Source: Emticicia fluvialis
Lineage (GTDB): Bacteria; Bacteroidota; Bacteroidia; Cytophagales; Spirosomataceae
Direction: 5' to 3'
Assembly (NCBI RefSeq): GCF_024793945.1
Contig: NZ_JANUSD010000014.1
Coordinates: forward strand, 1-64,000
Length of the DNA: 64,000 nt
This document shows, piece after piece, positions 51,252 through 59,695 of this stretch (position 1 is its first letter; every line of letters begins with the position of its first letter). The position numbers and the translations under genes were made by a program. Below the pieces are notes generated by a model that was given only the letters and a program-made list of their open reading frames with translations, had not been told where the DNA came from and did not search any database.

Positions 51252-52466
51252 ATGGTGTTTTGGCAGTATTTACTACCGATTCTCTTTTTCTCGGCTGTTG
51301 TTGTCCAACTCGTTTTCATTCTTGGGGTGTTTACACGTCTGGCTTCACACGTTGATACAGAACCCGAAACTAATGAAATCGGCAAACCCGGTGTGTCAAT
51401 TGTTGTAGCTGCCTGGAACGAACTGGAGAATCTGAAAGAATTACTGCCATTGCTTGAAGCACAAGAGTATCCGGACTTTGAGGTGATTGTGGCCGATGAC
51501 CGCTCTCATGACGGTACTTACGACTATCTGCTTTTCAATGAGGGGGTGTATTCAAAAGTTAATTTTGTAAGAATTGAGTCTTTGCCTTCGCACTTTACAG
51601 CCAAGAAATTTGCTGTAACGATGGGTATCAAGAAGGCATCGAAAGAAATAATTCTGCTGACAGATGCCGACTGCCGCCCAACCAGCAACCGCTGGATTGA
51701 TCTGATGGTGGCACAAATGACAGGTGATAAAAAAATTGTACTTGGGTTTTCTCCTTACAGTTACGACAGCTCAGGACTTAATTCGCTTATTCGTTACGAG
51801 ACTTTTCAGACCGCCCTTCAATACCTTTCTTTTGCCCTTGCCGGAATACCCTACATGGGTGTTGGCAGAAACCTGATGTACAGAAAAGATTTATTCTGGG
51901 CAAGTAACGGGTTTGCGAGCCATCATGGCTTATTAAGCGGCGATGACGATTTGTTTGTAAATGAGGTGTCTGACAAACGGAATGTTGCCGTTTGTGTAAG
52001 CGAAGAAGCCCAGATGGTTTCGGAGCCTAAAAAGACATGGAGTTCGTGGATTCAACAAAAGCGCAGGCACTTATCAGTTGGCAAACGCTATAAGCTCAGA
52101 GATAAACTATTACTTGGCCTCATAGCTATGAGCCACATGCTTTGCTGGTTTATGCTTGTGCCTGTAATATTGCTTAAGCCTGATTGGTTTGTAGCGCCTG
52201 AGTGGTCTAGAATACCCGCAGAATGGCTTGAAAAATATAATTATCAGGACTTTTACCTTTTTTCTGACTGGATGCGCCTGATAGCCGGAGTGTTTTTTTA
52301 CTGGTTATTGGTTAGATGGATTGTGCTGGCCAGAATAAATAAAAAGCTCAGTTACACCATCCGCTCATTTAAGATACCATATTATGACTTGCTATACGCG
52401 GTATATTATTTAATCTTCGGTGTTGTTACTGTTTTCTCGAACCCTAAAAAAATTAAGTGGAGATAA
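51252..52466 (+). CDS. family 2 membrane glycosyltransferase
   Basis: The 404-aa protein has an N-terminal transmembrane helix (about 3-25), a GT-A domain (about 48-275) with VAAWNELENL, VADDRSHDGT and the DXD-like TDADCRP, then a W-rich QQKRRHLSVGKR segment (QxxRW-like) and three or four C-terminal helices (about 285-400). It makes or extends a surface polysaccharide or glycolipid; the substrate is unknown. rsmG follows 27 bp later on the same strand. Confidence 0.88.
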   Translation: MVFWQYLLPILFFSAVVVQLVFILGVFTRLASHVDTEPETNEIGKPGVSIVVAAWNELENLKELLPLLEAQEYPDFEVIVADDRSHDGTYDYLLFNEGVYSKVNFVRIESLPSHFTAKKFAVTMGIKKASKEIILLTDADCRPTSNRWIDLMVAQMTGDKKIVLGFSPYSYDSSGLNSLIRYETFQTALQYLSFALAGIPYMGVGRNLMYRKDLFWASNGFASHHGLLSGDDDLFVNEVSDKRNVAVCVSEEAQMVSEPKKTWSSWIQQKRRHLSVGKRYKLRDKLLLGLIAMSHMLCWFMLVPVILLKPDWFVAPEWSRIPAEWLEKYNYQDFYLFSDWMRLIAGVFFYWLLVRWIVLARINKKLSYTIRSFKIPYYDLLYAVYYLIFGVVTVFSNPKKIKWR

Positions 52467-52493
52467 GAAAACTTTTTCTAATTGCCTTTTGCC

Positions 52494-53126
52494 ATGCCCT
52501 CAGACATAACTTTAATAACCAGATATTTTCCTAAAATCACTGACTCTCAAAGAGCTCAGTTTGAACAATTACAGGACCTATACACTTTCTGGAACAGCCA
52601 GATAAATGTAATATCGAGACAAGACATTGAAAACCTGTACGAAAAACACATTCTGCATTCGCTGGGCATTGCCAAAGTGATTCAGTTTAAGCCCGGTACC
52701 GAAATTCTGGATGTTGGTACAGGAGGAGGCTTTCCGGGTATTCCTTTGGCTATTTTATTCCCTGACTGCCAGTTTCATCTGGTAGATTCAATCGGGAAAA
52801 AAATAAAAGTGGTTACCGAGGTAGCCGCGGCACTGGGCCTGAAAAATCTGACAGCCCAGCACGAAAGAGCCGAAAACGTGGCCAGCGATTTTGATTTTAT
52901 TGTAAGCAGAGCTGTAACAAGGCTTAAACCCTTTTATGGCTGGGTGCAGAACAAAGTAACCCGAAACCAGTTTAATGAATTAAGAAACGGGATTTTGTAC
53001 CTGAAAGGGGGAGACCTTGATGAAGAGCTGGCAGAGTTTGGTGGTAAATATAAGCTCTATAACTTGTCTGATTATTTTGAGGAAGAGTTTTTTGAAACCA
53101 AAAAAGTAGTTTACGTGCCGTTTTAA
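52494..53126 (+). CDS. rsmG: 16S rRNA (guanine527-N7)-methyltransferase
   Basis: RsmG methylates G527 of 16S rRNA using SAM. The protein is 210 aa from the ATG at 52494 (a TTG at 52482 would add four residues). It has the SAM motif ILDVGTGGGFPGIPLAI, the Asp of motif II in FHLVDSIGKK, and the ISRAV-like segment VSRAVTRL. It sits in a run with the glycosyltransferase and the S1-domain gene. Confidence 0.95.
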   Translation: MPSDITLITRYFPKITDSQRAQFEQLQDLYTFWNSQINVISRQDIENLYEKHILHSLGIAKVIQFKPGTEILDVGTGGGFPGIPLAILFPDCQFHLVDSIGKKIKVVTEVAAALGLKNLTAQHERAENVASDFDFIVSRAVTRLKPFYGWVQNKVTRNQFNELRNGILYLKGGDLDEELAEFGGKYKLYNLSDYFEEEFFETKKVVYVPF

Positions 53127-53163
53127 ACCGGGTGTCTGGCTACTATTTAAACGATCCAATACC

Positions 53164-53448
53164 ATGAATGAACGCTTTACGGCCAGTAGTTTTAGAAACC
53201 CTTTGCTGCCTGACGAAGTTGTTTTCAGCGAAAAGGGGGTTACTTTTAAGGAAAAAAAGGTTCTTAGCAGCAGCGAGAGTTTTGTTTTTTATAACGACAT
53301 AGCCGGTGTTGAGATTGACTCAGGCGTGTTTTTTGCAACTATCAGAATTAAAGCCCGTGCCAGAGAGCAGGAAATTATTGTAGAGAACTTTACAAAAGAT
53401 GATGCCCGCACCATTAAAGAACTGATTGTGGCGCGCGCATTTAACTAA
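53164..53448 (+). CDS. conserved small hypothetical protein
   Basis: A 94-aa soluble protein without signal or membrane segment. The pattern of short beta-strands (EVVFSEKGVTFKEKKVL, SFVFYNDIAGVEIDSG, TIRIKARAREQEIIVENF) followed by a C-terminal helix resembles a PH-like domain. I do not recognise the family. It lies 37 bp after rsmG and 11 bp before the S1 gene, so it is probably in the same operon. Confidence 0.75.
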   Translation: MNERFTASSFRNPLLPDEVVFSEKGVTFKEKKVLSSSESFVFYNDIAGVEIDSGVFFATIRIKARAREQEIIVENFTKDDARTIKELIVARAFN

Positions 53449-53459
53449 GCAACATATAC

Positions 53460-54290
53460 ATGCTCAATTTAGGTGTTAAAAATACTTTAAGGATTCTGAG
53501 AGGTACAAGTGTAGGAATGTATCTGGGAGATAAGGACGGCAACGATGTTTTGCTTCCGAAAAAATATATTCCGGATGATGTGATTGTGGGCGATGACATT
53601 GAGGTGTTTATTTATAAGGATTCTGAAGATCGTATTATTGCCACTACACTTGAGCCCAAAGTAAAACTCAACGAATTTGCCTATTTACAGGTAATGGCTG
53701 TTACAGGCATCGGGGCATTTCTGGACTGGGGTCTTGAAAAAGACCTGTTTGTGCCCTTTAAAGAGCAGAATAGAAAGCTGGAGGTAGGCGACTGGAGCGC
53801 CGTTTATGTTTATCTGGATGAAGACACCGAAAGACTGGTGGGTTCGTGTAAGGTAAACCGGTTTTTTGAAAAAGAAAACATTGAACTGGAAGAAGGGCAG
53901 GAAGTAGACCTGCTGGTTTTTGAAGAAACCAACCTGGGCCTGAATGTGGTTATTAACCAGAAATACAAAGGCCTTATTTATGAAAATGAGGTTTTTCAGC
54001 GTATAAAACTGGGTAGTAAGGTGAAAGGCTTTATTAAGCAGCTAAGAGAAGACAGCCGTATTGATGTAAGCCTGCAAAAACAAGGGTATGCCAACGTAGA
54101 ACCCAATGCAGAGCGGATTTTGGAAAAGTTGAAAGCCAGCGACGGGTTTCTGGACCTGACAGACAAGAGCGATGCCAACTATGTGATGTATCAGCTTGAG
54201 ATGAGCAAGAAAACCTTTAAAAAAGCAATAGGAAGCCTGTATAAACAACGATTAATTAGAATAGAAGAAGACGGTATTTATCTGGTCTGA
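53460..54290 (+). CDS. S1 RNA-binding protein (CvfB family)
   Basis: The 276-aa protein has several tandem OB/S1 folds: an atypical one at about 1-65, S1 units at about 70-135 and 145-210 (AVTGIGAFLDWGLEKDLFVPFKEQ, VKGFIKQLREDSRIDVSLQKQGY), and a C-terminal winged-helix (about 220-276). This is the CvfB architecture. Family members bind RNA and influence expression post-transcriptionally. It is co-oriented with rsmG and ridA. Confidence 0.9.
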   Translation: MLNLGVKNTLRILRGTSVGMYLGDKDGNDVLLPKKYIPDDVIVGDDIEVFIYKDSEDRIIATTLEPKVKLNEFAYLQVMAVTGIGAFLDWGLEKDLFVPFKEQNRKLEVGDWSAVYVYLDEDTERLVGSCKVNRFFEKENIELEEGQEVDLLVFEETNLGLNVVINQKYKGLIYENEVFQRIKLGSKVKGFIKQLREDSRIDVSLQKQGYANVEPNAERILEKLKASDGFLDLTDKSDANYVMYQLEMSKKTFKKAIGSLYKQRLIRIEEDGIYLV

Positions 54291-54306
54291 AATTAAAATT
54301 GACTAT

Positions 54307-54672
54307 ATGAAACAGATTATTTTTACTGAGAAAGCGCCCGCTGCCATAGGGCCATACAGCCAGGCAGTGCTGGCAGGAGACACCTTGTATATGTCGGGGC
54401 AGATAGCCCTTGAGCTGGCAGCAGCAGGAGACGTGCGTGCAGAAGCTGCAAAGATTATGGAGAACATCGGGCATATTCTGGCAGAAGCCGGAATGGACTA
54501 CACGAATATAGTAAAATCAAGCATTTTTCTTAAGAATATGGACGATTTCGCCGTTATCAATGAAGTCTACGGCAGCTACTTTAAGGCAGATCCGCCAGCC
54601 AGAGAAACGGTGCAGGTGGCCCGTTTACCTAAAGATGTAAACGTTGAAATATCAGTTATTGCAGTCAGGTAA
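54307..54672 (+). CDS. RidA-family enamine/imine deaminase
   Basis: The 121-aa protein has the RidA pattern: KAPAAIGPYSQAVLAGDTLYMSGQ, then a DFAVINEVYGSYF segment and the PPARETVQVARLP motif whose Arg holds the substrate carboxylate. It hydrolyses reactive enamines/imines from PLP enzymes. It follows the S1 gene by 16 bp. Confidence 0.95.
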   Translation: MKQIIFTEKAPAAIGPYSQAVLAGDTLYMSGQIALELAAAGDVRAEAAKIMENIGHILAEAGMDYTNIVKSSIFLKNMDDFAVINEVYGSYFKADPPARETVQVARLPKDVNVEISVIAVR

Positions 54673-54733
54673 AATTTAATAATTTTTTCATTTGAGGGTA
54701 ACTGCTATTATATTGGCAGGCATTCGGGTGATA

Positions 54734-54776
54734 ACGGTATGGTTTGTTTCAAAGGCTTGAAACAATTCCCAACCGT
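54734..54776 (+). other. strong hairpin in the leader of the FN3 gene
   Basis: ACGGT (54734-54738) pairs with ACCGT (54772-54776), and TGTTTCAA (54745-54752) pairs with TTGAAACA (54757-54764) over an AGGC loop, with a TGG/CCA match between them. No T run follows on the plus strand, so it is not a standard terminator for ridA. It could be an mRNA-stabilising or regulatory structure. Confidence 0.4.
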
Positions 54777-54880
54777 AAAATAATTTTCGCCGGTAACAAT
54801 TAGACTTAAATCAATAAATTATTATATATTTACGTCAAAGAAAATCCTCCCATTTATACTAAAACTAAAATAGTTTGGCT

Positions 54881-57112
54881 ATGAGAAAAAATTACTTTCT
54901 ATCTCTATTATTGTTGATGTTTGCTTTTTGGAACGTTGAGGCAAAAGGTAGAGAATTTTCAGGAAGTGCTCCTGCGGTTGCCGATTCAGTAAATCCTTTG
55001 AATACTTCAACTAATTTGGTTAAGACATTTGTACCTGGTTCGGGGTCTCAACTGGATGTGGGTTGGAAAACAAATAATACTGAATCTGTTAAGTATCAGA
55101 TTGCTTTCTCAACCGACGGCGTGAACTTTAACTATTTCACAACTGAGGCTTTCACAACGTATGGTGCCTACCATTTTAATGGTCTTATCCCCAATAAGAA
55201 ATACTGGTTTTCAGTACGTGCAGCCAAAGATACACTGTATGCGCACACACGCTTTGCTACCTGTGCAACAGATTCTATCCGTACGGGTGTACCGAACGAC
55301 AGCCTTCACAGATATTCTTGCTGGTCGCCGCTTTTTGCAGTAACCACCATGCAGGAATTACCAGTAGCGCCGAGCATAGTAGGTGTAGCCGATGGCTGGA
55401 CACAAACTACTGCAACCATTGTTTTCAAGGATGTTTCTGATAACGAAAACAAGTTTATCATTAAACGTAGTATGAATGACGGCCCATGGACTGACGTGGC
55501 CTTTATAAATACCCCTGATAGTACAGGTAAAGAATATAATGTTACCTATGTTGATAATACCTTAATGCAAAATTCCAAAGTCCAGTATCAGGTAGCATCC
55601 TGGAATAGAACAGGGTTTTCACCTACTGCAACTTTCGGACCGGTTTTCTTTACATTGCCTTATCCTCCGCAAGCTCCAATTCTGTTGATTTCGCCCTATC
55701 AGACTTTGAATGAGGTTCGTCTTGAATGGACAAACCGCGATCCAATCGTTTGGGATTTCCAGGTTGAACGTTCAGTAAATAATACAGATTGGTCTATTAT
55801 TGCCACCGGTGTGCCCTTTTACGCACCTTTCTATAATGACCTTGATGCATGGGAAGGTACCACTTATTACTACCGTGTAAGAGGCAGAAACAGAGGTGGA
55901 TTAGGTGAGGCTTCAATTCCATTGAAAGTTACTACCCCGGCGAGAGTGGGTCCTCCTGCGCCGCTAGGTCTGAAAGGTAAAAGCATTACGCCTAACAGAG
56001 TAGATTTAACCTGGAAAAACCCAACGTTTGGTCCTTATGAAATACCAAAACAAATTATGGTGTATCGTTCGGCAACAGGTGCTGGTGAAGGTTATACTCA
56101 ATTAGCTACTCTTGCGCCATCAGATACTTCATATACAGATAACACTACTTTACCTAAAGTAACTTACTGGTATAAAGTAATGGCATCTAATGATCAGGGC
56201 CCATCACCTTATTCAAATATAGTATCTCTATTAACCTTAGGACCTCCAACGGCGCCATCAGGTTTAGAGTCTGAAAAGAGCGTTGATAATCTTGGTTACA
56301 ATAATATAAAAGTTAAATGGGTTGATAATTCAAACGATGAAGAATTCTTCGTTCTTGAAAGAGCTCAAGATAACACCTTTACTATTGACCTTACCATTAT
56401 GAAGGTACTTGCCAATAAAACTGATGTACTGAGTATACCGATTGAAGAAGGTGTAACTTATTATTTCAGAGTAAAGTCTACCAACCAATATGGTGAATCA
56501 AGTTATTCAAGTGTTTCTTCTGTAGAAACAGTTTATACCATGGCACCAAACAAACCTTACGCTTTGAAAGCAACTGCCAGCTCTGCTACTAAAGTAGCTT
56601 TGAAATGGGGTGATGACTCAAACAAAGAAGAGAACTTTGTTGTGGAGCGTTCGGTAGATGGTACTGCGTTTACTGGTTTAGTTACACTGGGCCGTAATAC
56701 TACTACCTTTACTGACTCAACAGTAACTGCCAATAAGAAATTCTGGTACCGTGTGAAAGCCGTTAACAATAAAGGTAACTCAGACTATTCAGATGTGGCC
56801 TCTGTAACAACACCGGCAGCTTCTGCAGCTGTAGTAGCCGTGGCGGCGGTGTCAACAAGTACTGCTGACAACTGGGTGGTTTATCCTAACCCAACTAATG
56901 ACGCGGTTAAATTGGTTATACCTGAAGCTATGCAGAATAACGCTGTTGTGATAACGGTAATTGATAAAATGAACAGAGAAGTTATTAAAACCAAGATTGA
57001 TGCCCGTCAGAAAGAGCATATCCTTGATTTGAGTAACTTTGTAGAGGGTACTTATACAATCAGTATCCGTACTGCCGATAAACAGGTTACGAAACGTGTT
57101 TATAAGTACTGA
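54881..57112 (+). CDS. secreted multi-FN3 protein with T9SS type A sorting domain
   Basis: I start it at 54881 (MRKNYFLSLLLLMFAFWNVEAKG), giving a signal peptide and 743 aa. About six fibronectin III-like repeats follow (about 35-150, 155-255, 260-345, 350-445, 450-545, 550-645; e.g. RVDLTWKNPTFG and KVALKWGDDSNKEENFVVERS). The C-terminal domain (about 660-743) with VVYPNPTNDAVKL and EGTYTISIRTADKQVTKRVYKY is a type A sorting signal for the type IX secretion system. It is probably a cell-surface adhesin or scaffold. No catalytic domain is seen. Confidence 0.9.
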   Translation: MRKNYFLSLLLLMFAFWNVEAKGREFSGSAPAVADSVNPLNTSTNLVKTFVPGSGSQLDVGWKTNNTESVKYQIAFSTDGVNFNYFTTEAFTTYGAYHFNGLIPNKKYWFSVRAAKDTLYAHTRFATCATDSIRTGVPNDSLHRYSCWSPLFAVTTMQELPVAPSIVGVADGWTQTTATIVFKDVSDNENKFIIKRSMNDGPWTDVAFINTPDSTGKEYNVTYVDNTLMQNSKVQYQVASWNRTGFSPTATFGPVFFTLPYPPQAPILLISPYQTLNEVRLEWTNRDPIVWDFQVERSVNNTDWSIIATGVPFYAPFYNDLDAWEGTTYYYRVRGRNRGGLGEASIPLKVTTPARVGPPAPLGLKGKSITPNRVDLTWKNPTFGPYEIPKQIMVYRSATGAGEGYTQLATLAPSDTSYTDNTTLPKVTYWYKVMASNDQGPSPYSNIVSLLTLGPPTAPSGLESEKSVDNLGYNNIKVKWVDNSNDEEFFVLERAQDNTFTIDLTIMKVLANKTDVLSIPIEEGVTYYFRVKSTNQYGESSYSSVSSVETVYTMAPNKPYALKATASSATKVALKWGDDSNKEENFVVERSVDGTAFTGLVTLGRNTTTFTDSTVTANKKFWYRVKAVNNKGNSDYSDVASVTTPAASAAVVAVAAVSTSTADNWVVYPNPTNDAVKLVIPEAMQNNAVVITVIDKMNREVIKTKIDARQKEHILDLSNFVEGTYTISIRTADKQVTKRVYKY

Positions 57113-57137
57113 GAATATTAAATGGGAATATAAAATT

Positions 57138-57166
57138 AAAGCCGGGCTTCTGAGAAGTCCGGCTTT
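57138..57166. terminator. terminator between the FN3 and hemN genes
   Basis: AAAGCCGG-g-CTTC (57138-57150) pairs with GAAG-t-CCGGCTTT (57154-57166) over a TGA loop, with T-rich and A-rich flanks. It serves convergent transcripts. Confidence 0.85.
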
Positions 57167-57226
57167 AATTTTATGTTTATGTTTCAGATTCCTGATTCAA
57201 TAAATAAATGTCTGTGAATTAAATCA

Positions 57227-58576
57227 TCAGATGGCCTTTGAAAATGTTTTGTTTAGTGGCTGGCCCGCACTGCTGATGTACTTATCAAAAACAGTGCATA
57301 CGTTTCTGATAAACGTTTTGCCTTCTGCAGTTACTTTAACTTTATTATCTTCTAAAAGTATAATGCCATCGTTTTTCAATGCCAGCAATTGTTCTATCTG
57401 GTGTTGGTCTAAATCATCGAACGAAAACTCAGTTTCAAAGCGGCACATCAGGTTTTGTATGTAGTTTCTCCAGAGCATATCTTCATCTGTCTGAATGTGG
57501 CCTCTGAGCAATGGAAAAATGTTGTTTTTTGTCAGATGTATGTACTCATCAAGACTTTTGGTGTTTTGCGAAAGGGCTGTCCAGCTATCACTGATGGCTG
57601 ATACGCCCAGGCCCAACATGCATTTAGACTGTGTGGTCGTATAACCCATAAAGTTGCGGTTAAGTAAACCTTCTTCTCCGGCTTTAAAAAGCGAGTCGCT
57701 TGGCAGGGCAAAGTGATCCATGCCTATTTCGTGGTAGCCGTTTTCTTCAAAGATGGCACGGCCCAGTTCATATAGCTGGCGTTTAGTTGTAGCGCTGGGC
57801 AGGTTGTTTTCATCAAAACCTCTCTGGCCGTTACCTTTTAACCAGGGCACATGGGCGTATGAGTATAAAGAAAGGCGGTCTGGGGCAAGCTCCAGGGTTT
57901 TTCTGATGGTTTTTTCAAACTGCTCTACATTTTGAAAAGGAAGGCCAAAAACGAGGTCATGGCTGATAGAGGTATAGCCTATCTTGCGAGCCAGTTCGGT
58001 TACTTTCTTTACGTTTTCGAATGGTTGCAGGCGGTTAATAGCTACCTGTACGGTGTGGTCGTAGTCTTGCACACCGAAACTAACCCTCCGGAAACCTAAA
58101 TCATACAAGGTTTGCAGGTGGGTTTCGCTGGTATTGTTGGGGTGGCCTTCAAAACTGAATTCTGCCGTTGGGCTTACTTTAGAACCCGATAAGATGCCTT
58201 CAATGAGTTCTTTCAGGTTTTCGGCAGAGAAAAAGCTGGGTGTACCACCGCCCAGGTGAATTTCTTCAATGAGAGGTGCTTCTCTCAGCAGATTGCGGTA
58301 CAGGTTCCATTCTTTCAGAACGGCCTCAATATAAGGAACCTCAAACTGATGATTGAGCGTAATGCGTTTATGGCAGGCACAAAAAGTGCATAGGCTTTCG
58401 CAAAATGGAAGATGAATATATAGACTTAGTTTCTTCTGATTTTTATAGCTTTTTATGAAGCTTTCTTTCCATTGGGCTTCGGTAAAATTGCTGTTGTCCC
58501 AATAAGGAACTGTCGGATAACTGGTATATCGCGGTGCAGAAGTGTTGTATTTTTCAATAAGTGCTGACTGTATCAT
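57227..58576 (-). CDS. hemN: oxygen-independent coproporphyrinogen III dehydrogenase
   Basis: A radical-SAM enzyme that makes protoporphyrinogen IX in haem synthesis without oxygen. The 449-aa length is right for HemN. The cluster motif is Cys59-x3-Cys63-x2-Cys66 plus Cys68 (PFCESLCTFCACHK), then GGGTPSFF and the N-terminal YNTSAPRYTSYPT typical of true HemN. A CRP/FNR-type palindrome and a consensus -7 element lie directly upstream, and the preceding gene on the strand encodes a CRP/FNR-type regulator, suggesting low-oxygen control. Confidence 0.96.
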   Translation of the reverse strand: MIQSALIEKYNTSAPRYTSYPTVPYWDNSNFTEAQWKESFIKSYKNQKKLSLYIHLPFCESLCTFCACHKRITLNHQFEVPYIEAVLKEWNLYRNLLREAPLIEEIHLGGGTPSFFSAENLKELIEGILSGSKVSPTAEFSFEGHPNNTSETHLQTLYDLGFRRVSFGVQDYDHTVQVAINRLQPFENVKKVTELARKIGYTSISHDLVFGLPFQNVEQFEKTIRKTLELAPDRLSLYSYAHVPWLKGNGQRGFDENNLPSATTKRQLYELGRAIFEENGYHEIGMDHFALPSDSLFKAGEEGLLNRNFMGYTTTQSKCMLGLGVSAISDSWTALSQNTKSLDEYIHLTKNNIFPLLRGHIQTDEDMLWRNYIQNLMCRFETEFSFDDLDQHQIEQLLALKNDGIILLEDNKVKVTAEGKTFIRNVCTVFDKYISSAGQPLNKTFSKAI

Positions 58577-58595
58577 CTCATCTTTTTTTTGTAAA

Positions 58596-58603
58596 CAAAG
58601 GTA
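58596..58603 (-). promoter_or_regulatory. hemN promoter, -7 element TACCTTTG
   Basis: An exact TAnnTTTG on the minus strand, 20 bp before the hemN ATG; the start should be near 58590. There is no good -33; an activator site occupies that region, which is typical of an activator-dependent promoter. Confidence 0.65.
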
Positions 58604-58621
58604 GATGCCTTACAAAAAAAG

Positions 58622-58643
58622 AAATATGATAGCGGTCATATTT
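58622..58643. promoter_or_regulatory. CRP/FNR-type operator upstream of hemN
   Basis: AAATATGA-TAGCGG-TCATATTT is a perfect 8-bp inverted repeat with a 6-bp spacer. Its centre (58632.5) is 36.5 bp upstream of the last base of the -7 element, about -42 from the predicted start, the class II activator position. The TATGA-N6-TCATA core has the same geometry as CRP sites (TGTGA-N6-TCACA). The same core recurs at 61028-61043. Confidence 0.7.
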
Positions 58644-58644
58644 G

Positions 58645-59685
58645 CTAGTTTCTGAGTTTTTTTAGTTTTTCGGGATTAACAATCGTTATTTTGCCTGATT
58701 CAATTTCTACCAGTTTCTCGTCTTTAAAGTCAGACAAGGTGCGAATGGCCGTTTCCAGAGAGGTTCCTGCGGCGCTGGCCAGGTCTTCACGGCTGATTTT
58801 CATAGACGCCTGGTTGTCTGGAAAAAACTTGAGCAATGCCTCAGAAACACGTTTACGCACCGAATTATAGGCCAGTTTTAACAAGCTGCTTTCGTTGTCT
58901 TTGATGTTTTTTGAGAGCAGCTGAATAAACTTCTGTGCCACCTGCGGGTTTTGTAATAAAAGGTTGTTAAAGTCTTTTTTGGGTATCAGGCAAATTTCTG
59001 AGTCTTCCAGGGTTTCAATGGTATCGGTAAAATTGGTTTCCTGAATCAGGTCAACGTAACCAACAAAGTCGCCGGGATGGTAGAGGTTTACAATAAACTC
59101 TTTGCCATCATCATTAGTTTTAAAGGCTTTCAGCTTGCCTTTCAGTACATAATACAGATAAAGGGGGAAGTCTCCCTCTCTGTAAATTTCAGTTTTTTTC
59201 TTAAAGTATCTTATCTCGCGGTTTTCAGTCAGTTTCTTTAACTCCTGTTCCCCGTTGGCATCGGCAATGAGCTGGTCAAGGCCGGTTATATCCTGCGCGT
59301 ATTGCTTTTTAGATAATTCTTTTTTTCTGAGGCGGCTTTCAATGGCGCTAAGCAGTTCTACATCGTCAAAAGGTTTAGTGATGTAGTCATCGGCGCCCAT
59401 ATCCATTCCTTTTCGTAAATCAGAGCGTTCTGCTTTGGCAGTAAGAAAAATAAACGGTATTGAGGCTGTTTTTTCTTGCTTTGATAGTAAATGCAAAACA
59501 CCGTAGCCATCAAGCACAGGCATCATGATATCGCAAATAATCAGGTCTGGTTGTTCTTTTATGGCAATGTCAACCCCAACTTTTCCATTCTCGGCTGTCA
59601 GAACTTCATATCCGTCCAGTTCAAGTATTTCAGATGTGTTTTCTCTTATTTCAGCGTTGTCTTCAATTAATAATATTTTTTTCAT
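58645..59685 (-). CDS. response regulator with CRP/FNR-type output
   Basis: I start it at 59685 (MKKILLIEDNAEIRENTSEIL), giving 346 aa. The receiver (1-120) has Asp52 in IICDIMMP and a Lys in YITKPF. A cNMP-binding-like beta-roll follows at about 155-275 (VLKGKLKAFKTNDDGKEFIV), then a winged HTH_Crp (about 280-346). The recognition helix contains LETAIR, keeping the Glu and Arg that contact TGA/TCA half-sites in CRP/FNR. There is no N-terminal Cys cluster, so oxygen sensing would come from the kinase or another route. It is 10 bp downstream of the kinase gene. Confidence 0.9.
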   Translation of the reverse strand: MKKILLIEDNAEIRENTSEILELDGYEVLTAENGKVGVDIAIKEQPDLIICDIMMPVLDGYGVLHLLSKQEKTASIPFIFLTAKAERSDLRKGMDMGADDYITKPFDDVELLSAIESRLRKKELSKKQYAQDITGLDQLIADANGEQELKKLTENREIRYFKKKTEIYREGDFPLYLYYVLKGKLKAFKTNDDGKEFIVNLYHPGDFVGYVDLIQETNFTDTIETLEDSEICLIPKKDFNNLLLQNPQVAQKFIQLLSKNIKDNESSLLKLAYNSVRKRVSEALLKFFPDNQASMKISREDLASAAGTSLETAIRTLSDFKDEKLVEIESGKITIVNPEKLKKLRN

Positions 59686-59695
59686 AGCTTTTCGC

